Below are positions 15,200 to 20,156 of a stretch of 20,156 nt of DNA, in pieces; position 1 is the stretch's first letter; the number at the start of each line of letters is the position of its first letter. Origin of the DNA: a virus; the IMG/VR virus record IMGVR_UViG_3300027805_000107, positions 1 to 20,156 of that record, one strand, 5' to 3'. The notes below the pieces were generated by a model that saw nothing but the letters and a program-made list of their open reading frames with translations, had not been told where the DNA came from and made no database searches. Both the position numbers and the translations under genes were made by a program.

Positions 15200-17107
15200 T
15201 TATATCTCACAGCCTCCGGCAGTACAACTTAATGTCTGTACACCCTTAACATTATCATCATACTCTTGGAAGTTACCCCAGTCTACTGACTCAGGCACTA
15301 ACAACTTCAGTTGGTTGTACTGCTCTTCTGTACACTCTTCATACGGGGCTTGCTTGTATGTTCCACCGTCCATAGGCAGGAAAGATACCCCTGTAACCTC
15401 ATCGAAGTGTTCAAATACCCAAGCACCTACCTGCATCCACTCGTCTTCCTTCACAGAGATTGTGACAGATGGCTTGTGTTCACAGTAGTGACGTTGGAAT
15501 AGTAGCCACAGTTTCAAGTGTTGGATGGCAGACAAGTCTTCACGTAACAGTGCGCCCTCAGCTACCTTCACAGGGAAACTAAACACAGTGGTGCTCTCAG
15601 GTTTCATGAAGCATGGCTCTGCTACGAATCCAGCCTGAATCATAAACTGTGTTAAAGGGTCTTTGTTATCAGCCCGTACCCTACGAATGTAGTGTTGGCT
15701 ATGCTGAGGGTGAATGCCACTCGCAGTAGAACAAAGCTGCGACACTGTGCCTTCAGGTTTAATAGCAGTAACAGCTACGCTCTGATTAATTCCAACGGCA
15801 GCAGCGTATTCAGCATTAGTAGCAACAGCAATATCACGTAGTGCCTCTAATCGTTTAGGCAATTCTGTATCGTCTGGATTATTTAATAACGCATTGTCAA
15901 GGATACCCGTCATTGACACACCTAACAGTGCCTCTTCTTCTGTGTTCTTCTGCCAGATCTTACGTAGGTATGGGAAGTCTGTCAAGGTCGCTTGAAATGT
16001 TCCGAGAATAGTTGCCAAGCGAATCTTAGTGGATAAAGAATCAAAGCTATCAGTGCTACGCACAATGCAACTAGATAGATTACAGAATTGATAAGGGCGT
16101 AAAATAATCTCGCTACAAGGATTAGTACCAAACTCATAAGTACTATCACGCCTTCCGTTTTTTGCTGCTTGTCTTTGGGATGCATCACGACTGAATATTC
16201 CTCTCTCACCTGAATGTGATTCGTAAATAGATGTCCACTCACGCATGAAGTGTCCAATGCTAGGCTTCTCCTCATACACAGCAGAGTTGTTAGCCAAGGC
16301 ACGTTGCCCTTGACCATCCCACCAGTTACCTGCCTTAGCATGAGCCATGTTGTCATCGGTTAAGTCTGACAGTGAGATCATTGCCGACCTACGTACTCCA
16401 CCCACAACAACAACTTCCCCGATCTTGCACAGAATGTCATGGCATTCGAGGGCAGATAAACGTCTACCAGCTGCGCCCTTGAATTTGGTAATGACAAACT
16501 TAAATAAGTCTTCCAAGGGTTTTGGTCCAGATGCCCTGCCTCCAAAGGTCTTGAGTCTTGCACCTGCCTCACGGACTTTATGTAAGTCATACTGTGGAAC
16601 TTCGCCAGAGTACAAAAGAGCAATGAGTTGTCGAAGTGATTTAGCCCATCCTTCTTTAGAATCCGAAACAACAATAGTAGTTTGACTACTGAACATACGA
16701 TCTGGGACTTCAGGTAATCTAGATACATACTTCTTCTCCACACTAAATCCTACACCCGTACCACACAGGAGGATGTACATCGCTTCATCGAATGCTTTAG
16801 GGTCATCGATAGGTAGGTAGGAGCAATTGAATGCTGCTACGTTCTGTCTCTCTAGTGCTGGTCCCGAGGTCATGACGGCTCTCATGGATGGCACTACATC
16901 TAAATCTCTTACTGCTTGTTCTAACTCGGCACGTAACTCAGGAGTCAGGGTGTAATTCTTTTTAGCTTTTAAATGCTCTGTCATAAAGTCAAAGTATCTT
17001 GTTACTGTCTCACTCCAATGCTCTCGTCTGCCAAGATCGTCTATGTAGCGGGAGTATCTGCTCTTGGCAATGAAGTCATTGTAGGGAGTCATTGTGTATT
17101 TCGTCAT
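15200..17107 (-). CDS. nrdJ: Adenosylcobalamin-dependent (class II) ribonucleotide reductase
   Basis: 635 residues. It converts ribonucleotides to deoxyribonucleotides with a cobalamin-generated thiyl radical. Visible hallmarks: NCSYLP with redox Cys95, LLCGTGVGFSVE (about 113-124), the active-site loop NPCSEI with thiyl Cys331 and Glu333, partner redox Cys342 (FCNLSS), KPEGTVSQL (about 450-458), HYIRRVR (about 472-478), and the C-terminal shuttle pair Cys628/Cys633 in CTAGGCEI. Order and spacing resemble the monomeric RTPR type of Lactobacillus leichmannii (739 residues there), here about 100 shorter. All catalytic cysteines are present, so it should be active. The ATG at 17107 has only a weak AGG upstream. 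A strong terminator sits just before the gene, implying its own promoter or read-through control. Confidence 0.95.
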   Translation of the reverse strand: MTKYTMTPYNDFIAKSRYSRYIDDLGRREHWSETVTRYFDFMTEHLKAKKNYTLTPELRAELEQAVRDLDVVPSMRAVMTSGPALERQNVAAFNCSYLPIDDPKAFDEAMYILLCGTGVGFSVEKKYVSRLPEVPDRMFSSQTTIVVSDSKEGWAKSLRQLIALLYSGEVPQYDLHKVREAGARLKTFGGRASGPKPLEDLFKFVITKFKGAAGRRLSALECHDILCKIGEVVVVGGVRRSAMISLSDLTDDNMAHAKAGNWWDGQGQRALANNSAVYEEKPSIGHFMREWTSIYESHSGERGIFSRDASQRQAAKNGRRDSTYEFGTNPCSEIILRPYQFCNLSSCIVRSTDSFDSLSTKIRLATILGTFQATLTDFPYLRKIWQKNTEEEALLGVSMTGILDNALLNNPDDTELPKRLEALRDIAVATNAEYAAAVGINQSVAVTAIKPEGTVSQLCSTASGIHPQHSQHYIRRVRADNKDPLTQFMIQAGFVAEPCFMKPESTTVFSFPVKVAEGALLREDLSAIQHLKLWLLFQRHYCEHKPSVTISVKEDEWMQVGAWVFEHFDEVTGVSFLPMDGGTYKQAPYEECTEEQYNQLKLLVPESVDWGNFQEYDDNVKGVQTLSCTAGGCEI

Positions 17108-17136
17108 GAAATGTACCTATGTTGTTGATTTTATTG

Positions 17137-17169
17137 AAAAAAATAGGAGCACAGTGTAGTCTGTACTCC
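17137..17169 (-). terminator. Strong intrinsic terminator between the lipoprotein gene and nrdJ
   Basis: On the minus strand GGAGTACAG pairs with CTGTGCTCC (9 bp including one G-U, loop ACTACA), followed at once by TATTTTTTT. This is a textbook rho-independent terminator. It lies 30 bases upstream of the nrdJ start codon, so it either ends the upstream operon or acts as an attenuator in an nrdJ leader. Confidence 0.8.
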
Positions 17170-17241
17170 CGGGGGGACCTTTAGTTATACTTAAAATTCC
17201 TCCTAAAGCAACTGCCTTCGTATGTATTTGTTTTTATTATA

Positions 17242-17523
17242 TTAAAAGTAATAGGTCTGAGTACGTGGTCCACAGGTCACATCAATGATGACATCTGTAT
17301 CCCAGTCATTAACCCTACGTTTAGCCATAATGAGAATGGGTCTCATCTTAGCTGCTTCACAATCCTGTACGGCATTGATAACCTCTTGTCTGCTCATAGC
17401 CTGTGCTCTCTTTTGCACTACCAGTTTAGACTCGGAACCATAGGGTGAAGATGCACACCCGGTAAGACCCACGGTTACTGCTGCCATGCCCAATGCAATA
17501 CTAGTCTTCATACTCATCATCAT
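17242..17523 (-). CDS. Small phage lipoprotein, function unknown
   Basis: Up to 93 residues. A short N-terminus with Lys is followed by an apolar stretch (IALGMAAVTV) and a lipobox LTGC (20-23), so signal peptidase II processing and lipid attachment at Cys23 are predicted. The +2 residue is Ala, which favours the outer membrane. The mature part (about 70 residues) holds Cys54 and Cys84 (DCEAAKMRP... and DVTCGPR), perhaps a disulfide, and DWDTDVIIDVTC. Three ATGs in a row (17523, 17520, 17517) follow AGGAG, and spacing favours the second or third. It overlaps the upstream gene by 23 bases. It is not Pro-rich like Rz1 spanins. Superinfection exclusion is one option, unproven. Confidence 0.8.
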   Translation of the reverse strand: MMMSMKTSIALGMAAVTVGLTGCASSPYGSESKLVVQKRAQAMSRQEVINAVQDCEAAKMRPILIMAKRRVNDWDTDVIIDVTCGPRTQTYYF

Positions 17524-17881
17524 TCTCCTCTTTTGTGGTAGCTAACTGCCTGATTGCCTTAGCTATGACCGTTGCAAAACTTTCACTTGACGGTATTACT
17601 ACTGGTGAATCATTAAATCGTTCTACTAATCGTGCTGCTTCATGCAATGCATGTACCCGTGTTAACTTCTTATACTGGGTATGGTACTCTACTGCATCCT
17701 CTACATCTAATATAACATCACATAGATTCTCTTGCACTTGCCATAAAGCATACTCGATAGCAGGTTTATGATCAAGCCATTCCGAGTTGGCAGTTGCAGA
17801 CATGGCGCAGGTAGCAACCCCTAATGCTCTCTTTAACTTTACCATACTCTCATCAAACAATTCGTCAGACAGGTGTGCCAT
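17501..17881 (-). CDS. 126-residue protein, function unknown
   Basis: Starts at ATG 17881 with a good AGGAG site six bases upstream (CTCCT at 17888-17892 on the plus strand) and overlaps the end of the ClpP-like gene by 17 bases. The protein looks helical and soluble: LSDELFDESMVKLKRAL at the start, a segment rich in Trp/Tyr/Glu (EYALWQVQENLCDVILDVEDAV) and an acidic tail (KEENDDEYED). No domain is recognised. Its place in a tight operon with the peptidase suggests an early or middle function. Confidence 0.75.
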   Translation of the reverse strand: MAHLSDELFDESMVKLKRALGVATCAMSATANSEWLDHKPAIEYALWQVQENLCDVILDVEDAVEYHTQYKKLTRVHALHEAARLVERFNDSPVVIPSSESFATVIAKAIRQLATTKEENDDEYED

Positions 17882-18452
17882 TCTCTTCTCCTAGTATGTA
17901 GTCTGCTGCTTTCAATTGAATCAATTCCTTTGCAGTCAAGTATACATCACTTGCTGGTAGTAGCTTAGATGAAATCTTTAATGCACTTAAGCCTGTCGCA
18001 TCACGTAAGATCTTAATCATCTTAGCATTACAGTTCTCTACTTCTTTTACTGCTGACTTGATGTCATGGTACTTGTCTGTAATGTCATCGGATAACTGGT
18101 GACACATGATCCCTGCATTAGCAGCAATGTATCTCTCACCCTTGGTACCACAGACAAAAATTAAGAAACCCCCACTCATGATGTTGCCTAGTCCAATGGT
18201 ACGGATAGGATGTTTACTACTGTGCATGACATCGATCAAGGCAAAGGTCTGATACAGATCTCCCCCCGGTGTGTTCACATACAGTGTCAGCAGCTTAGGC
18301 TTAGTACTATCTATGTTCTCATACTCAATCCACTTGATGCATCGATCTACATTCTCTACATCAATGTCCCCATTTAAGAAGAACATATGATTGTCTAATA
18401 GTAGATTGTCAATCCTATCTTGTGGGGATTGTTCGTGTTTACGGGTTGCCAC
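17865..18452 (-). CDS. clpP: ClpP-type serine peptidase
   Basis: 195 residues from GTG 18452, with GGAG seven bases upstream. ClpP fold markers are in order: oxyanion-type NTPGG (60-64), nucleophile Ser93 in GNIMSGGF, His118 in GIMCHQL, and Asp169 in ASDVYLTA, so the catalytic triad is intact. Length matches bacterial ClpP. No Clp ATPase is present in this window; a phage ClpP could use host ClpX/ClpA or act alone. Phage ClpP-like proteins can be prohead proteases, but this one lies in the DNA-metabolism arm far from capsid genes, so modifying host proteolysis is more plausible. It overlaps the upstream gene by 14 bases and the downstream one by 17. Confidence 0.88.
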   Translation of the reverse strand: MATRKHEQSPQDRIDNLLLDNHMFFLNGDIDVENVDRCIKWIEYENIDSTKPKLLTLYVNTPGGDLYQTFALIDVMHSSKHPIRTIGLGNIMSGGFLIFVCGTKGERYIAANAGIMCHQLSDDITDKYHDIKSAVKEVENCNAKMIKILRDATGLSALKISSKLLPASDVYLTAKELIQLKAADYILGEENGTPV

Positions 18453-18888
18453 TTGGTATCTCCACTAGTTCTAGCTTACTAATCGGCACTTGAAAGAATA
18501 ATTCCCCACTGTATACATACTTGTTAGGTACTTCAACTACTGGGGATTCGAGTAGGGCTGTGTGGCTACAGATAAAAGCATGAGTACGTTCTTTGTTGAA
18601 GATCATGAAGTATGCTGGCTTATCTAGCTTAGCAAACTTAGCCTTACGCTCAGGTATCTGCAGGGTATCGTACTTAAATGTAGCACCTGTCCATACCTTC
18701 TTGATCTCTACCTCACAATAGAATGTCTCGGTTCCTGTATCCACAATTAAGTCTACTGCGTACCGATCAGGATGATCCTCCACGGTATGACCTAACGATG
18801 TCCAGTACGTCCTAGCGGAATCTCTAGCAGTACCATCTGTTTCATTAAATAGTTCTCTATCGAATCGCTTACGGACGGGAGCAGTCAT
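18439..18888 (-). CDS. PD-(D/E)XK nuclease-like protein
   Basis: 149 residues. A conserved-looking core reads YAVDLIVDTGTETFYCEVEIKK, giving Asp46 followed by Glu59/Glu61-x-Lys63. This is the D...ExK arrangement of PD-(D/E)XK nucleases on beta strands, with a following helix (LQIPERKAKFAK). The N-terminus has an Arg/Asp-rich helix (DSARTYWTSLG), also usual in this fold. No DNA-binding domain is added. Family assignment rests on the motif alone, so a non-catalytic relative is possible. The start overlaps the previous stop as ATGA. Confidence 0.6.
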   Translation of the reverse strand: MTAPVRKRFDRELFNETDGTARDSARTYWTSLGHTVEDHPDRYAVDLIVDTGTETFYCEVEIKKVWTGATFKYDTLQIPERKAKFAKLDKPAYFMIFNKERTHAFICSHTALLESPVVEVPNKYVYSGELFFQVPISKLELVEIPSGNP

Positions 18889-19076
18889 AGATCGGTTTCC
18901 AGCTCAATAAAGAATTCATTAACTTCTTCAGCACCAATGTCGTAGACTGCATCCTTGATTGCTTCTTGCAGTACTTCCTGTAGGTAGTCGGTATCTTTGT
19001 ACGTGGGGGGCACAGACTCTGGATCTAATACCAATTCAAAGCGTACCTCTACGAAGATAGTAGGTTCTGTGCTCAC
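18885..19076 (-). CDS. 63-residue acidic protein, function unknown
   Basis: GTG start overlapping the upstream stop (GTGA), and its own stop overlaps the next gene (ATGA), so it is translationally coupled on both sides. It is highly acidic: an N-terminal beta-like strand (TIFVEVRFELVLD), then helix LQEVLQEAIKDAVYDIG, and a final strand FFIELETD. It resembles a small alpha/beta phage protein, but no family is recognised. Confidence 0.75.
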   Translation of the reverse strand: MSTEPTIFVEVRFELVLDPESVPPTYKDTDYLQEVLQEAIKDAVYDIGAEEVNEFFIELETDL

Positions 19077-19504
19077 CAGTAAACTCCTCGTGTCTCTTCT
19101 GTCAGCCTAGCCATACGATCTAATGCACGACTAGCCTTACGAATAGCTGCAGCATTGTTTAAGCAGTTGTCTAAGTTAAGTAGGATCTCCAGTGCAGCAC
19201 CATGACAATAGCTAATGGCATCGTAAGGACCTAACACGTCTACGATCTTGTCAAACTGCTTCTCGTCATCCAGCATAAGCTGAGTTTCTTCGACAGCGTA
19301 TTCATCTTCGTCTTGTCTTACCACATTATCAAACAAAGAGTCACCAGCGAATAGACTCTCTTGCTTTTGATACTGTGGATCTTCATCCATCCTTTCCCAG
19401 AATGCCCTAGTTGCAGCACTCCACTCTTCCCCTGAACAATCGTCAATAGACTTGCGTGTATTAAACGGATGGACTGGCTTGTTACGATCATCCAAGGTTC
19501 CCAT
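19073..19504 (-). CDS. 143-residue acidic protein, function unknown
   Basis: The start is chosen at ATG 19504 because it overlaps the upstream stop as TAATG, a pattern used repeatedly in this genome. A GTG at 19531 would add nine residues but has no better support. The protein has HPFNTRKSIDDCSGEEW near the N-terminus, an acidic middle (FDNVVRQDEDEYAVEETQ) and helical C-terminal half with many Ala/Leu/Asn (EILLNLDNCLNNAAAIRKAS). No enzyme motif is recognised. Confidence 0.75.
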   Translation of the reverse strand: MGTLDDRNKPVHPFNTRKSIDDCSGEEWSAATRAFWERMDEDPQYQKQESLFAGDSLFDNVVRQDEDEYAVEETQLMLDDEKQFDKIVDVLGPYDAISYCHGAALEILLNLDNCLNNAAAIRKASRALDRMARLTEETRGVYW

Positions 19505-19836
19505 TATGCATTCCCCCGTGTCTGGGTCCACTCGGTCAAGTCAATGACTTCACCTAAGGTGTTCTCATCTAGCTGACTCACAACCAACTTACCAGATTCA
19601 ATCATCTTGTCCATCTCTTCTGATACCTTCTCACCAAACTCGGCATCGGTATTGAGTAAATGGAAACAGGTAATAACCCCATGCATTAATCCCATGAGTT
19701 CTTCGTATGACTCTTCGTCTAACTTATCGGATGGCATGTACATCACATTAAGATCTACAGTACCGGACCACTTGGCTTCAGTGAAGTTAGGTCGAATGAT
19801 TAGTACGATGTCATCTTTTTTAATTGCATTACTCAT
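19504..19836 (-). CDS. 110-residue acidic protein, function unknown
   Basis: ATG 19836 follows an AAGGAA site and overlaps the end of endonuclease I by eight bases. It starts SNAIKKDDIVLIIRPNF, then a Glu/Asp-rich helical centre (DKLDEESYEELMGLMHGVITC) and a C-terminus VSQLDENTLGEVIDLTEW. Acidic small proteins in this position are common in T7-like early or middle operons and sometimes inhibit host enzymes, but nothing here identifies a target. Confidence 0.75.
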   Translation of the reverse strand: MSNAIKKDDIVLIIRPNFTEAKWSGTVDLNVMYMPSDKLDEESYEELMGLMHGVITCFHLLNTDAEFGEKVSEEMDKMIESGKLVVSQLDENTLGEVIDLTEWTQTRGNA

Positions 19837-20156
19837 GTTTAGTTCCTTTAAATGGATTGAATTCTAGGGGCATATCTTTTTTCTTTGGTTCTTTAAGCCA
19901 GTCTTCAGGTATCTTTTTATCTGCATACAGAAAGCCTTGCTTAACACACCACTCAGCATACGTAGTTTGAGATTGCTTACTTAGTCTGCTACTGCTACGT
20001 GTAAATACAAATCGAATATCTAAATGCGGATGTTGCTTCTTAACTAACGTATGCTTACGCCTATCCTTAGCAGTAAACATTCCCTTAGTCTCAATAATAA
20101 TACCATTAGGAAGCAGAAAGTCCGGTGTATATTTTCTATAGCACAAGTCTTCCCAC
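19829..20156 (-). CDS. T7-type endonuclease I (Holliday junction resolvase), 5' partial
   Basis: The frame is still open at the window end, so the N-terminal part is missing. The visible part reads YTPDFLLPNGIIIETKG, nearly identical to T7 gp3 with its Asp55, Glu65 and Lys67 catalytic residues. It continues with HPHLDIRFVFTRSSSRL, SQTTYAEWCVKQGFLYADK and IPEDWLKEP, all matching the T7 C-terminal half. This dimeric PD-(D/E)XK-fold enzyme cuts branched DNA and in T7 also helps degrade host DNA for nucleotide reuse. The first acidic residue (Glu20 in T7) lies outside the window. It is the first visible gene of the leftward operon. Confidence 0.95.
   Translation of the reverse strand, partial: WEDLCYRKYTPDFLLPNGIIIETKGMFTAKDRRKHTLVKKQHPHLDIRFVFTRSSSRLSKQSQTTYAEWCVKQGFLYADKKIPEDWLKEPKKKDMPLEFNPFKGTKHE

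Noticed and set aside
15040-15249. Open frame of 69 codons on the plus strand
   Set aside because: It begins at TTG without a ribosome-binding site and runs antisense over the end of nrdJ.
17130-17225. Short open minus-strand frame after an AGGAGGA sequence
   Set aside because: There is no ATG, GTG or TTG at a suitable distance, and the frame runs through the terminator.
17108-17241. Possible cobalamin riboswitch upstream of the B12-dependent reductase
   Set aside because: No B12-box-like sequence or long multi-stem fold is visible; only the terminator hairpin is clear.

Overview
The window is a stretch of a tailed-phage genome (Caudoviricetes), most likely a short-tailed, T7-like phage of an aquatic Gram-negative bacterium. 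The evidence is a T7 endonuclease I homologue, a fibre with an S74 self-cleaving chaperone, a 3TM (GTA-type) holin next to an M15 peptidase, a run of large proteins where podoviruses keep internal virion proteins, and an adenosylcobalamin-dependent (class II) ribonucleotide reductase. The last is a known trait of marine phages such as the roseophage 'cobavirus' group. No host gene, integrase, tRNA, IS element or CRISPR array was seen. The host is inferred only from gene content.

Layout. Positions 1-14567 form one continuous plus-strand late operon with almost no intergenic DNA and several TAATG or GTGA stop/start overlaps. In order it holds a long modular tail fibre (5' end outside the window), a small conserved protein, a 53-residue protein, a coiled-coil/TM protein, a 3TM holin, an M15 peptidase, a 1333-residue repeat protein, a 75-residue basic protein, a 173-residue acidic protein, a 409-residue protein, and a 1114-residue protein likely to be a large internal virion protein.

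Positions 14568-20156 carry the opposite arm, all on the minus strand. In transcription order it holds T7-type endonuclease I (5' end outside the window), three small unknown proteins, a PD-(D/E)XK-like protein, a ClpP-type serine peptidase, an unknown 126-residue protein, a lipoprotein, a strong intrinsic terminator, the class II reductase, a 373-base non-coding stretch with hairpins, and an 85-residue conserved phage protein. The two arms converge with no base between their stop codons.

How the genes fit together (inference). Endonuclease I resolves DNA junctions and may help break host DNA, while the reductase makes deoxynucleotides from ribonucleotides using host B12. The ClpP-like peptidase and the lipoprotein may alter host proteins or the envelope. 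The plus-strand arm builds the fibre, the lysis cassette and the proteins probably carried in the virion.

The most unusual feature is the 1333-residue protein. It contains 26 uninterrupted 22-residue (66-base) units, including three tandem 330-base super-repeats, preceded by a separate 168-base repeat. This points to a very long helical rod of two-hendecad periodicity.
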